A DNA stretch of 64,000 nucleotides from Chondrus crispus (GCF_000350225.1 NW_005179258.1:73813-137812), one strand, 5' to 3'; counted from the stretch's first letter, positions 1 through 11,056 are shown. Translations and numbers: made by a program. The notes: generated by a model from the letters alone, not told the origin.

Positions 1-1042
1 AGGGGTGAGGTGGGTGCCTCGTCGGCATCCCCCGCCTTCTCGAGAAGAGCCGAGGAGGGGTCTTGGTCCCGAAGTGGCAGGCGGGCGGACAAGGGGGGAA
101 AGGCACCATAGGGGGATGGGGGGAGCGTAGGATGGTCGTACGAGGCGAGAGAGGACGGACGGGGAGGCGGGAGCTGAGACGGGGGGCTGGGCGACGGTGC
201 TGAAAGCGCAGGCGACGGAGAAACGGCGACGGCAGGGTCAGCGGTAGGAAGGGTGGGGACGTCAGGATCAACGACTGAAATGTGCTCAGCATGATGCCGT
301 GCGGCAGGAAGACGGGAAGGCGCAATGGGTCAGGCAGTAGGCGGTGTAGAGGCGGTAGTCCTAGCAGGCGCAGCGGCGAGGACTTTAGGGGCGACAAGAG
401 CAGCAGCTGGGACAGTGACAGTGGCGGACGGTGGAAGGGGCAAGGCACCCGTGGGGCGTGAGGGAGGGGGCCAGCCGCACGACGAGAGGGGCCTGGTGTA
501 GTAGGGCGAGACGGTGGGCGAGGGGTGATCCCACGTGCTTGAGCCTGGAGCGTGAGCGCCATGGCCTGACGGACGGGTAGGGGCACAGCGGTGGGAGTGC
601 GGCGATTCAGGAGGCGAACAGTCTCGCGGCGTAGGCGGCAAGCAACGCCGGCGGCGGCGTACGAGTCCAGAGCGGAAGCGGTACGAGGGAGGGCCGCAGT
701 GTGGACGGAAAGGTCTTCGTAGACGAGGCGGAGGTGGGAAAGGATGCCAATAAAAAGCGGGGTGTGAGAGGCAAGTAAGTAAATGTAGGTCCAGCGGCCT
801 ACTCCAGGGACAATAACGTGGGGAGGAAGAACAGCGTGACCGAGGCGGGCGCCGCGGAGTACGGCGGACTGGGCAGCAGCAAATGAGGGAAGGGCAGCGA
901 GGCTGCCGTCCGGGGCGAGACCGTACGCGGTGACGGCGGGGGGCGGAGCAACGGGCTCTCCGGTGCAGGGGTCGAGACGGATCGGGTTGCCCACGGTGCG
1001 AACAAGGGAGTGGGCTTCCGCGAGTGTAGCACTCGAGACTGC
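1..1042 (-). pseudogene. 3' part of an Ala/Pro-rich ORF split by the Harbinger-like element
   Basis: Function unknown. Read on the minus strand from 1042, one frame encodes a non-repetitive stretch including GNPIRLDPCTGEPV, WTYIYLLASHTPLF and a helical region ending near VRQAMALTLQAQARG. A frameshift near 500 then leads into a Pro/Ser/Ala-rich tail that runs off the window edge, with one in-frame TGA at 330-332. The upstream half lies at 9327-9851. Removing 1043-9326 plus one 3-bp flank joins the two halves in frame, so I read them as one gene interrupted by the transposon. No homologue is recognised; it could be a structural protein of another mobile element. Confidence 0.5.
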
Positions 1043-1085
1043 GGGCCTTTCTTAACTCGCATGCGCGGCGTGCGTGCATGCGTGC
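1043..1085 (+). repeat. Left terminal inverted repeat of the Harbinger-like element
   Basis: This 43-bp end matches the reverse complement of 9284-9326 with about four mismatches. It begins GGGCCTTTCTTAACTCG and ends in a GCGTGCGTGC-rich stretch. Confidence 0.8.
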
Positions 1086-1589
1086 CCAAGGCCTCTCTCC
1101 ACCCCTATTGGCCCCTGAAGAATAATTTCAACCACGTCTGGCTCCATTACACTACTCCTCTCCCTACACGCAGCCGGCTGGCACATCACCAGCCTCGACC
1201 TTGTCAACACCTCATTGGCACCGACGCCAATCTTCAAAAATTTAGAAAAGGCGGCAAAACGGCAAGCTTAAAGCCCACGTTTGCCCATCTCGATGCTAAT
1301 CTCCGAGTTGGTCCAGCTAAGATACAATTTTGCTTCCTATGCTAATGCCCCGCACCTCGAAGTCGTGACCTTGTGCTCCTTCGTACAGAAGTGCAGAACT
1401 CTACGCCCACCCCCACATGTGCCCATTCAAGATACCATCACACTATCCCCGTCCATTAACATCACAATCAAAAACATGCCATCTCAAAACCAATTCCTCT
1501 CTCCCTTCATGGCAGTCTCCATATACCCGAGGCGATCTCCTCGTAACCACGACACACCGATCCACTTCCCCGCATATTAGCCAACTCCT

Positions 1590-3159
1590 TTGCTGCTGCC
1601 GACACCCCAACTCTCTCTCAACCATCCCCTCCTCCACATCCCGCGAGCACAGCGAAACATGCAAAGCGAGCGCGAGACTCACCCCCCTTCTAGCCAAGCC
1701 CGCCGCTGGAGTGACCTGTCCACTGTTCCCCCAAGAAGTATTCCCCCTCCCATTTGGCCTCGCCCGCCATCAACGGGAAGTGGGCAACGTCTGTCGAGCA
1801 CGACAACGGAACCGCCACCTGAGCTATCGCAAGGTGGGGTGCAGGGTGACTATGGAACATCCTCAGGGCCTACTGGCGGCCCTCAAACGACACCAAACGC
1901 TCCCACGGCAAGCGATGAAGACCGAATCACTGCAGCGATAGAGGCAAAAACTGTAAATGTACAAACGCAAGTTGTGGCACCTTTATGCAGGCGCGAAATT
2001 CTATTGCTGCCTTAAAACTTTATTGGGGAGCATACGGACGCCGTCTTGCGAAAAGTATTGAAGGCTTGGCAGCGGAAAGTGAGCGGTTCGAAGACAGAAC
2101 GCATCACACGAGCCTATCTGTACTTTCGTGTGTCTCTTATTGGTGGTGAGGCTGCCGGGGAATTGTTTTCGGAAATGTGTGAAGGATGGGGTATGTTTAT
2201 TCAAGGACTTCGACGCATGGATAGAGGAGAACAGGTCTTCCGTTGAGCATTTGACGGAGGTTCCTTCCGATGCAGATCTCATGAGGACTTTTCGTCCGAT
2301 GGAAGTGTCGCACTGGAAGGAGTTTGAGGCTGTAGCTGAGCAGAGGCGGCAGATGGTGGCTGACGGAGACTTACCAGAAGTAAACGATGAGAGTTCGGGG
2401 TACGGAGGATCTGCGAGCGGCGTTGGATGATCGCCGTTCAGCCTGTCGCAGTTTGCTCGGTTGTGCCTTCTGCTCCGTGACGATCCGGTCGCAAATCTCG
2501 CGTTTCAGGGAACCGGTCAAGAGCTGAGCATGGAGCAGCAGCGCAATCGTGTCAACCGTGACGACTACTGGCAAACTGTTGCCAAGCGCTTCAACAACGT
2601 TGACTTCCACCCCCGCATTGACACGCGACCCGAACTACCCCTAGAGACTCCAGACCCTTCATCGACTCCCCTCTCACCCGTGGGCGCATTGAAGCTGAAG
2701 ACTGTGTGGACGGACATGCGCGGTCCGTTCACGAAGGCCCATAATAACTTCACAAAGTCGGGTCAGAACGATCCGACCTTACTGGGGACTCTCTGCTTTC
2801 TGTAAGGCAACGGGAAAGGTCAGCTTTGTGCCCTCTCTAAACGCATTCTCGTGATGTTTATTGTTTTCAGGATCGGGAGGGACAATAGGGGGACAGATGA
2901 CCAGGGGTCCACCGCGAAGGCCATGTTGAGCATGGCACTTAGAGTTATCCCGGGCGGCGACGGATTTGATGAAGCTGGGTCGGGAATTTCGTCAGGGGTT
3001 GGTAGGAATGGTGCAATTACGACAGGTAGTTCAAGTGACGAGGGGGACGACGGGGGATCGGCATCGGGGTCAAGGAAGAAGCGTAAGACAGTCTGTAGTG
3101 CAATAATGGGCTCTACATGGGGTTGGAACGAAAGGAAAATAATTGGATATGACAAGTAG
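1590..3159 (+). pseudogene. Decayed plus-strand gene inside the Harbinger-like element
   Basis: Function unknown. A Pro/Ser-rich N-terminal part (1590-2015) is followed by a helical stretch (ARNSIAALKLYWGAYGRRLA, about 1990-2130), then ELFSEMCEGWG-type sequence, FDAWIEENRSSVEHL, HWKEFEAVAEQRRQM, and FSLSQFARLCLLLRDDP through NRDDYWQTVAKRFN. The C-terminus is acidic and then basic (SRKKRKT, a likely nuclear-localisation signal). The frame changes near 1990, 2140 and 2205, and a TGA lies at 2428-2430. A candidate 69-bp intron at 2802-2870 removes another stop. The order of conserved-looking blocks suggests a real regulatory or DNA-binding partner protein, now inactive. I do not recognise the family. 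Confidence 0.5.
2802..2870 (+). other. Candidate GT-AG intron, 69 bp
   Basis: The donor is GTAAGG at 2802. A branch-like CTCTAAAC lies near 2835, and the acceptor tract TTTATTGTTTTCAG ends at 2870. The length is a multiple of three. Splicing removes the in-frame TAA at 2803 and joins CFL to IGRDNRG in the same frame. Confidence 0.45.
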
Positions 3160-3179
3160 TCCGGGTTGGGGGACACACG

Positions 3180-4157
3180 TGTGAATAATTGCACAGTTTT
3201 AATTTTTAATTATTTTATTTTATTTAGTTAATTAGTTGGCATGAATTTTGCTGACATTAGATTAGATCTAGGATCTAGCGCCGCGAGCTACTGTAGTGGC
3301 TCCGGCTGGGCGATATATACCTTAGCCCGCTGACCACCAAGTCAGTAAAGGTAACCCGAGTTTCCGGAGTTAGATCTCGCCTTCGTCGAAGACCACTTCC
3401 GTTCACGCGACGCGCTTCCCTTCTACGCCGCCAACGACATCCTCTATTGCTCGGGGTCCCCTTTTCCTTATCCTTTTTACCTTTTCTATCTCTTATCCCT
3501 ATCCTTTTCTATCTCTACATCTGTTTTTCCCTTAATTGTGTTGGTTCCATTGAAGTCGGTCGCGACCGATCCGGTGTTGGTGTGATTGCCATCGGGCTGC
3601 ACGTAGGTCGTAACGCTGCTACAGTGTCCTTTTCCGTCGGAAGGCTGTTGCAACGACGCCTCCTTCGAAGGTCTTATCATACAAGACAGTGTTAGTACCA
3701 CCAACCGCGATTGCGATCGCATTGGTGTCGGTGTTTTGCCTTCGGGCAACACGTTGGTCGTAGCGTTGCTACATAGTCACGTTCCCGGCGGGTAGTGCTA
3801 ATCGAGCCCCCGTCGAAGACCTTGAATTATACACAAGGTGCTGAGGACGCTCGTCGAGCATTGGCCTCACAACCCAGCGAACCGCGGTTACATTCTCGTA
3901 CACAAGCCCAACCCGCACTCGCCGAGCACTCAAGTCTTCACAAGTCTCTACCACCATTATCGTCCCGGGCCGGGCATCTTTCCTTACCCCCCCGTCGGAG
4001 TTGAGCTACCGTAGGCTGCAATCCCACACAAGGGGAAAGGGAGTCTTGAACGCTCCGTAGCGCGTGCCATCGGCAGTGGTTGTTTCTGTTGCTGTTTTTC
4101 TTCTTTTTGTTTGACCGTCGGACTGTTTTCGCGGCCTGCCAGGCACATTGCACTAGA
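3180..4157 (+). repeat. Old solo LTR related to the Ty3-3 LTR
   Basis: The stretch aligns with the reverse complement of the Ty3-3 LTRs over its whole length. Landmarks are ATTAGATTAGATCTAGGATC, a TATA box in GGGCGATATATACCTTAGCC at about 3310-3330, GGTCCCCTTTTCCTTATC, and a terminal CATTGCACTA near 4150. Divergence is heavy (roughly a quarter of positions by eye) and the 5' edge is uncertain. No internal retroelement sequence is next to it, so it is a solo LTR, in sense orientation on the plus strand. It lies between two genes of the Harbinger-like element and so probably landed after that element formed. Confidence 0.7.
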
Positions 4158-4207
4158 CAGTCGCTGTTTCAGAAGATACATCGTTCCTCTATCAGCATAT
4201 AAAAGGA

Positions 4208-4432
4208 TTGACAGACTCGCTAAGTAGTCCGCAAGCTCACACCGGGGAGGGATCTTTAGCGGCGTTTGTGGAAAGCGGAAAGTTAATGGAAGTGCTGCAG
4301 GAGGCGCAAGAACAATTGCGGACTGCAGAGACGAGAGCAAAGGATGATGATGATGTTTTACTGAAGCTAACCAAGGCACGTTTGGAGAAGATACGAGCAG
4401 ATTACGAGCGCAAGTTTGGAGAAACCGCGTAG
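4208..4432 (+). CDS. Small charged coiled-coil-like ORF
   Basis: The 74-residue frame carries alternating charged and hydrophobic residues through KLMEVLQEAQEQLRTAETR and KARLEKIRADYERKF, which looks like a short coiled coil. A TATA-like ATATAAAAGG lies just upstream at about 4197. It may be the displaced C-terminal end of the plus-strand gene at 1590-3159, separated from it by the solo LTR, or an unrelated fragment. No function is recognised. Confidence 0.3.
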   Translation: MTDSLSSPQAHTGEGSLAAFVESGKLMEVLQEAQEQLRTAETRAKDDDDVLLKLTKARLEKIRADYERKFGETA

Positions 4433-4579
4433 GATATAGAAGCCCATCGATAGCATATAGCACGTCTCGACAAAATTGCCGCAATTGCCATGCACATCGG
4501 CGCCTCTAACGATATACCTCAAGTCTAGGCGATCGGGGCTCCTCCTCGAAACTAGGGCCAACCAGACAGCCTTAAGGGC

Positions 4580-7019
4580 TCACGAGAGGCGGCCAGCTTC
4601 AAATTCAATTTCAACCGATGCCCAGAGCTCCGAAGCGGCGTTTCCCATGTCCTCAAGAAACACAGGACCATGCTTCCTGACCTGCACAGGCCTTTGTCCT
4701 GCCTGTCGGCAGCGATAACTAAACTTGCGGCTAAAATGAGATCCACATCGTGCCTCACGGTTGTCGGGGCAATCGCCGCAGATCTCAGCGTAAAAATGAA
4801 AAGCGTCCTTATCGCTGTGCAGAGAGCTTTCCGATATTCGAACGCTTTCTCTCATCATCATTGATGGTGTCTTCTGTTTTGGCTGGGACGCTGATCACAG
4901 TGGCTTCAGCCTTGGAGGCTTCCTTCTTGCCTCCCGGTACAGGGCGCTTCTCTTATTCAACCAGACGGCCGGTATCATTCATGCGGTACCATTCCCCATA
5001 CGACCGGCCCTTGTATGCCCCTTCAGTCTCTACGTCAACGCCTTAATTCACCGCTTTTGGCTTCCCATTAATGCCCTTGTGTAGAATTTTCCAGAAAAAG
5101 CCTTCCAACTCATCTGAGTTCTGTGTCCAATCCTTGTCTTTTTCTCTTCAATAAGACGCAGTATGTCCTTGTTCACTCACTTGTCATGAACCAGAGCCTT
5201 TCGCATACGCTCACTGAACGTCGTCGTTCTGCTTTCGTATGTTCGCAGTGAAATCGGCTTTGGCGAGTCCTGGAATGTAGATTACTCCAATAAACGACCA
5301 GATTCAGCTTGAGCACCCTTGAGGAGGCTGATGTGGTCGCGAATCGGTTTTTTTGCTCGTTTCATGAGGCGAGGATTTTCCCGAGTCACGTCCTCCACTA
5401 CCACGAGCTGAGACGTTTTGTTCTGCTCTACTAGCCGATTCGCCGCTTACCGGAGTCCGCCCAATAACCATTCCATGTTGCTGATGAAAGAAATTGCGCT
5501 GCTCTTCACCAAGGCATTGGCCAGCGTTGCCGAGTCTGTTTCGAAGCCCTGCATTCGTTTCCATCGAATTTGAAGGCATGCTAGTGTGCAGCATCCTTGA
5601 TACGCGCTCGCTGCGGCTGCAAAGTCCCCGTCCATTGCATTGTATCTTCGAGGTAGGAAAAATCTCCGCAATTCCGCCGCCGACGGTCGAGTGTACAGCT
5701 GGAACGATTGTTTCATATTTCGAAACACTTTTCTTTGGCGTGGTGTGTTTTAAGGATGGAGTCGACGCAGTCTGAGAGCCGGGAAGTATTAGCACGGGAA
5801 TTGGCCTCGAATGCCACGAGGGGATTGCATGATTTGTCTGAGAAACTGCATCGGCGTGACAGCCCGGCGCAGGATCTGAGGATGTGATAGGCAGTGGTCG
5901 CGCGAAGGAATGTGCTGCTCCCAAATATGAACCATTTTGTATCGCCTTTCCAGGTAGCTCGACGCTCAAAGGTGACGTTCGGCTCTCCTCCAGCATGTTC
6001 ACTTTAGCGGTCAGGCAAATTGTGCGATTCTCATCCGTGCGTGGCCCCATTGGCATGCTTCGAACGTCTGTCAGCAAAGACTTCTGTACGTTTGAAAGAG
6101 GGCCTTCCGTGGCGTGTTTTGGTACGGATTTCTGTGGTCGCTAGTGCACTCAAAGGCAGCGTCAGGCTCGCAGAGCTCTGGGGCTTGTGGTCTTTGGTTG
6201 TAGTCAAAGGCTGCGTCAGGCTCGCGGAGCCCTGGTGACTCCCTCTTCGATTGCGACTCTTTCTTTGTCACCGCGGGCAACCCGTTGACGGCAGCTGGGA
6301 GTCCTTGTTTGATTATTGGTGAGTGAGGGATGGGCGGAGCGCGCTCGGTAAATCGCCCTGGCTCCGCACAGACGCCGTTTGAGGAATGTTGGGTGTGGAA
6401 CGGGGGACGGGCGGCAAGTTGGGCCCCGTTCGTATCTGCGGAACGCAAACTTTGGCCGTGACGAGGTCTGCCGACTCTCGTCTGTGACAATATTAACACT
6501 TGGCTGCGCGTCTGCTTCAACTTGTGCCGTAACGGGCGGGGCTGCGACTGTCGTGCTAGAACCGGCATTGGCCGCCACGCGGGGCTGGGCGGCAGTGGCC
6601 ACCGTCCGAAGAATGGCTGACGAGGTCGATAACGACGTCGCCAGGGGACACGACGACGAGGGCATCGTCTGCGTTGTGGTCGCGGCAGTCGGAAGACGGT
6701 GCGGAAGACGGTGAAGGTTGTGCGTAGAAGCTTGCGAAGAAGTGCGAACGGGGGTGCGGGTCCAGAGCGGGAGCATGTGTGTCGTTTTCGTCCATTCGTG
6801 ACCTGCACCAGTGGTCCGGCCCACCACTTTCGAAATATTGTGATGTATATTAGCATGGCAAAGACCTTTCACAAACATGAACGATCCCGTTACTTTTTTT
6901 CGTTTAATAATTTTTGAGAAACACTCCTTAATTCGGCTGGGAATCGCCTTCGCCAAGCTCTCTCTCTCCACCCAGCCACTCTTTTTGCACCCGCCTTGGT
7001 TGCCGCATGCTGCAACCAA
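4580..7019 (-). pseudogene. Decayed minus-strand companion gene of the Harbinger-like element
   Basis: Pieces in order from the 5' side: a Ser/Thr/Pro-rich stretch (6216-7019); a 257-codon frame (5304-6077); after a frameshift, a basic stretch with RLMKRAKKPIRDHISLLKG; then DILRLIEEKKTRIGHR followed by WKAFSGKF, which could be a weak SANT/Myb-like helix pattern; KGRSYGEWYRMNDTG; a Lys-rich linker; and a Cys/His segment CGDCPDNREARC near 4760. At least three stops and several frameshifts interrupt it. By position it is the best candidate for the DNA-binding partner that Harbinger transposases need, but the Myb assignment is only a suggestion. Confidence 0.4.
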
Positions 7020-7159
7020 GGCCTACGAATAGATGGACGCGATGAGATACGGACCGCTCTGCGGGGTGACGGCCGCGCCGAAAACCAAGAAAAACGGCAC
7101 ACACGCGCGGCGACCAACGCACGTATTGGGAAGAGCTGCGGCCACTTTTTTTGAACACG

Positions 7160-7687
7160 TCACTGTCGTCCTTCAAGGCCAGTTCGTCCTACATCTAAGC
7201 CGGAGGCACGGCAAGTGTTTTGTGTGGTGCACGGCCCACGCTTGTGAGCGAGCTCGTCGATTGACGCAGTGATCCACTGCGAGTTGCGGTGGCCCCACTT
7301 CTCGGGGCGACGCAAGGACATGTGAGCCGTGAGGGGGGGCGAGCGGTCGCTGCCGGGTGAGTCCGCAACAGACGCGTGCAGGGAGGTTCGCCGAGGCAAC
7401 TGCGGCGGAGGGACGGGCGGCACTGGGAGAGGACGGGATGGGATGCGCGGATGGGGGTGAGAGGGGCGGAGGGAGGGATGAAGAGATGAAGAGATGAAGA
7501 GGGACGCCTGTATCGGGGCTGTGGCTGGGGGAACTTTGACGTCAAACGAAATTTCTCGCTCGTTTACAAAATCCCACCACCACCCCTCACCTTCGTCAAC
7601 AGAAGGTGAGGCAACTTCAAGCATGTCAACTGCACGTAAAACCAAACTACGCATTTGTCATCGCCGGTCGAATAAGTCCTTTCTCCT
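7160..7687 (-). other. Pro/Ser-rich open frame between transposase and companion gene
   Basis: A 164-codon minus-strand frame (7160-7654) is rich in Pro, Ser and Arg, with WWWDFVNEREISF near its N-terminus. A short tandem repeat of GATGAAGAGA lies at about 7481-7502. I cannot tell a real exon from a low-complexity open frame here. Confidence 0.25.
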
Positions 7688-9187
7688 TCACAATATTTTC
7701 AGCATCTCTCTCTTTCGGGATGGAACGGTGCTGCGCGTTCTACGAGCTACAGTTTGAGTACCAGCGACTGAATCTCTGTATTGCCGCAGCACCGTTCGAT
7801 TCAGCTCCTTCATTTCGCGGATGAACCGATCACGATGGATCTCTAGTTCCGCGCGTCCCCCCGTTAAAAGCGAATCGTTGACGACATCCCAAGATCGCCT
7901 TCCTGGCTCCCCATCTTCGTCGATACAGTAGTTGTGCAACTTCTTACAGACTGAAATTATGTTAGAGCAATGGCGCAATGAGAAATTTAGGGTGTCGCGA
8001 AGAAGACGCCACCTCGCCGTCAGCATTCCAAAAGCTTGTTCGGTGTGAATCCTAAGAGAAGAAAGATAAAAGTTAAAGTTATCCTCATCATCCGTTAGCG
8101 TTGAGGCCAGATATGGCAAAATTATCCATTCGGAAACCGGATACGCCTCGTCGTCCGCAACTCAGAATATCTCCGCCAACAGTCCGTCATTTACCCCTTC
8201 CATGAACCCTGAAACCGCATTCGCAAGAGAATCGTGTGTCGCGCCGCCGCAAAGTGCTGAAGCATAACTAAAAAGATAGTTAGAATCACACACGGCTTGG
8301 ATAGGAATGGCGTAGTAGCTCTTTCGACAGTAAAATGACGCAGCTATACTCTCGTTCTTCGGTTTCTTTAATTTCATACAAATTCCATCTAGGGCTCCCA
8401 CACAGCCATACAGTGGATTGAACTGGGATCGGGAAATTTTAGAGTCCCTAGCTGCCGCATGCAGCGCCTCCTCTGCTCGTGGCAGTTTAGGAAAGCGCAA
8501 CACACTGTTCATGACATCTACAGTGTCATGAAGCAAATTATATGCTGTAGAGTTTCCAATTTTGTAGATGTAACAAACAACAAGGACTTCTGCATCCGCT
8601 AGTGTACGCAAAGTAACTCCTAGTCGCACATCAGCAGTGATCGTTTCCCGTCGGTAGTTAGTAGCGCGTTGGTGAGGCCTGTGCAGTGCGATTGAGAGAG
8701 TGGTCAGTAGATTACGGAACGCGCGACGCGTCATCTGAAACATGCGTCGAAACGCATGGCGGTCGAGGTGTTGTGTAACACGATGGAAAGGTTTGGAGAA
8801 TGTGTTTTGAAAGGGGCGCTCGCGTGTTGCTAGTGGGCGATTTCGTTGACGTCGAGTGCAAGTAATCACACTTTTGCGGCGAGCATGATGATGATGCGCT
8901 ACAGCGGCCACGACGAGTGCGACAGCTTTCTCCTCCAGAGAAAGAGGCGGCATGTTTGAAGACAGGTGAGAGAAGAGCAACTCTAGCTGCTTTGGTAGGG
9001 TTGCGATCGGGTATGATGTGGATGGGTGGGTGGCTGTATTGTGGACGACGGCGGTGGCGTGTGCTGCATCTGACCAATCTGGAGATACTGTAGCCGCAGG
9101 AAGCACGGAGCGTGACAAAAGTTTAAAAATTAATGCAGCATTAAGATTGAAGACGTCACCCATACGATCCCTACAAATATTTCTCAA
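7688..9187 (-). pseudogene. PIF/Harbinger-family DDE transposase with one in-frame TGA
   Basis: This is the enzyme that would cut and join the element's terminal repeats. After a variable N-terminus there is a helix-turn-helix-like region (RRAFRNLLTTLSIAL through TLRTLADAEVLVVCYIYKIG). The DDE_4-type core has the first Asp in GCVGALDGICMKL, the second in VADDEAYPVSEW, and the Glu in RIHTEQAFGMLTARW. A single TGA at 8162-8164 falls just before the second Asp motif, and the frame continues unchanged on both sides (341 codons before the stop). The C-terminus ends in a basic tail. One nonsense mutation is the simplest reading, so the locus probably makes no active enzyme. Confidence 0.8.
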
Positions 9188-9283
9188 TCGGATGGGTGCC
9201 TCAGCAAATTTGACCGCGTCACCTCCTCAACACTACACTGTACAAGATTAAAGACTGTAAAGGTTACTTACCTACGCACGCAC

Positions 9284-9326
9284 GCACGCACGCACGCACG
9301 CCGCGCAGCCGAGTTAAGAAAAGCCC
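9284..9326 (-). repeat. Right terminal inverted repeat of the Harbinger-like element
   Basis: Read on the minus strand it begins GGGCTTTTCTTAACTCG and continues into GCGTGCGTGC repeats, mirroring 1043-1085. The GTGC tract runs on inward to about 9270, longer than in the left end, as expected of a slippage-prone microsatellite. Confidence 0.8.
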
Positions 9327-9851
9327 TGAGGCGGGGGCAGCAAGTGCCGCACGGGCAGCGGCGAGGGTGAGAACGGCAGACCCGGCGCGGGCCGGGACAC
9401 GTGGCAGGCTGAGGGGGCACGGCTCGACAAACACAGGGGTGGAAGGCGAAGTGGTGGAAGCATGAGGTTGAGCGAAGGGGGGAAGCGGCTCGGCGCTTGC
9501 CTCGTGGGGATGGACAGCAGGCAGGGAGGAACGAGGCGGACGACGGGGTGGGGCGGTGGCAACGGTGACCCAGGCTTGAGTGAGCGGGGGGGCCTGGGCA
9601 GGGGAGTCCTGAGCTGGTGAAGCATGGCGAGGAGGCAAAGGCGGCGTCGCATGCGAAGCGGACACCGGCGTCGCACACGAAGCCGAGAGCGTTTTCGCTG
9701 GCGAATTTTCGATAGACATGCTCAAGTCGCTTCCGCCATACGCGCCCGCGCATGGCGCAACCACGCCGACGTGGAGCGGGTGCGGCGACGGAGGGGAGCG
9801 GAGGGACGACGTCTTCGTCGTCATCATGAAAGCATTTTTCCTCAATGTCAT
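9327..9851 (-). pseudogene. 5' part of the Ala/Pro-rich ORF split by the Harbinger-like element
   Basis: The frame starts at an ATG at 9851 and encodes about 174 residues rich in Pro, Ala and Ser with no clear domain. It reaches the transposon end in frame: the last codon TCA (9327-9329) is the 3-bp flank. The downstream half is at 1-1042. About 5 bases upstream of the ATG begins a sequence (tacgtactgtaggctctctt on the minus strand) shared with the downstream flank of the membrane-protein gene family, so two repeated units abut here. Confidence 0.5.
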
Positions 9852-9936
9852 AAGAGAGCCTACAGTACGTATGATATTACTATTTTACACCACAAACCTC
9901 CAAAACCCCCACTCCAACACAACGCAGCCTTTGCAA

Positions 9937-10947
9937 TTAATGCCTTCTAGACCTTGTGGTCCTCGACACGCAAAGGAACACCGACCAAGATTCCGTCTGC
10001 ACACGAGCGGCCTCGCCCGGGAGTGGAGCGGCTAAGAGTGGCCGAGGCGGCATGCGGGCAACCAGGACGCCATCTTGCCGTGCGGTCGCAGATCGACGAC
10101 GTCGGTTGCGGAACGATTCGATGGCCCAGCCGAGGAAGGCGGCGAGAACAACTGCAGCGATGGTGGACGAGGCCCCGATGACGGGCTCTAGCCAATGCCA
10201 GGGGGCATTCTCCGGTTGTTGGGCGACAGGAAGCGGGGCGCCCGATGCCATGGGTACGGACAGGGTGCAGGCGAAAATAATGGCGAGGACGGGGAACTGG
10301 CAGAGTTGATGGCCAACAGCGTTGAGCATTTTAGTTGCACTCTGGCTTAGGGCGTGGGGATGGGGCGTGCTACGGCAGGGTATAGTGAAAAGGTTTTTCT
10401 TCTTCTGCGTGTGAGATGCGACTGGCATCGCAGCGTGCGAATGCGCGTGCGATGCAGTGCTTACTGAGTTCTGCACGGACGAAATCAGCTTTGCGTAGAC
10501 TGCGTCCCCTGTAGTCAGCGATGGCTCCTTGGACGCGCGCTCCGGCATGACGGCGACGACGTCGTCCGAGGAAAGGTCGCGCGCCTCGTACTCCGTAGCA
10601 GACGCGCCCATCCCAAGGTTCAGGCGCAGGCGATGGCGGTTGTTGAGCAGGAAGTTGTTGAGTCGTGGCAACGAGGACGTGGAGAATTGCAAAGACGGTC
10701 GGAGGGTTGAAAGGAGGGTGTTGCGTTTTGGGGGTGGAGGAGTGGTCGGTGATGGCTTTGGCGCAGAGGGTGATGGAGGATTGGATTTTATAGGCGCTGG
10801 CGGGAGGGCTTCGGAATGGAATCTCCAACCTCGGCGGTGCAACCTCAGCGATACAGCGATGCACGGCGCACCGTGGAGATGATCAGTATGGTGTTTCTGA
10901 ACATGGTAGACACATCTTGATCCAGGCGCCTTTGATGAGCGTGACAA
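9937..10947 (-). CDS. Repeated membrane-protein gene, copy 1
   Basis: Function unknown. The open frame has 336 codons. An internal Met at 10329 starts a unit that reads like a secreted or membrane protein: FPVLAIIFACTLSVPMASGA is a signal-peptide-like segment, APWHWLEPVIG leads into a hydrophobic helix (STIAAVVLAAFLGWAIESF), and FRNRRRR follows as a stop-transfer cluster. The region upstream of 10329 (ARDLSSDDVVAVM and neighbours) is also conserved in copies 2 and 3, and copy 3 differs by an in-frame deletion. Translation may therefore begin further upstream. One unit of a 14-residue repeat lies near the C-terminus (EAARVQTESWSV). It could be a host gene family or cargo of an unrecognised repeat. 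Confidence 0.5.
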   Translation of the reverse strand: MSRSSKAPGSRCVYHVQKHHTDHLHGAPCIAVSLRLHRRGWRFHSEALPPAPIKSNPPSPSAPKPSPTTPPPPKRNTLLSTLRPSLQFSTSSLPRLNNFLLNNRHRLRLNLGMGASATEYEARDLSSDDVVAVMPERASKEPSLTTGDAVYAKLISSVQNSVSTASHAHSHAAMPVASHTQKKKNLFTIPCRSTPHPHALSQSATKMLNAVGHQLCQFPVLAIIFACTLSVPMASGAPLPVAQQPENAPWHWLEPVIGASSTIAAVVLAAFLGWAIESFRNRRRRSATARQDGVLVARMPPRPLLAAPLPGEAARVQTESWSVFLCVSRTTRSRRH

Positions 10948-11056
10948 GTGCCTTCATAACAAGCGCAGGGCAAGGAGGTTACAACTAAAGTTTACCGGTA
11001 CCCTTGGGACTCTGCTACGCACAGGGTACAACACTGTTATCAGCTGGTGCGCTGAG

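Larger units (their letters stand above)
1043..9326 (-). mobile_element. PIF/Harbinger-like DNA transposon, 8.3 kb
   Basis: The ends are 43-bp inverted repeats beginning GGGC(C/T)TTTCTTAACTCG. The 3-bp flanks are tgc on the left and tga on the right, close to the 3-bp target duplication typical of Harbinger elements but not identical. Inside are a DDE transposase on the minus strand (7688-9187), a decayed minus-strand companion gene (about 4580-7019) and a decayed plus-strand gene (1590-3159). Harbinger elements usually carry a transposase and a Myb-like partner; a third gene would be unusual. A solo LTR (3180-4157) sits between the companion genes. All three genes have stops or frameshifts, so the copy is probably not autonomous. 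Confidence 0.75.

Noticed and set aside
8162..8164. TGA reassigned to an amino acid in this organism
   Set aside because: Ty3-1 and Ty3-2 gag end in TGA, TGG is used for Trp throughout, and the internal stops also include TAA and TAG, so mutation explains them better.
9268..9300. Centromeric or telomeric repeat (GTGC repeats)
   Set aside because: It is a short microsatellite that forms part of the Harbinger-like terminal repeat.
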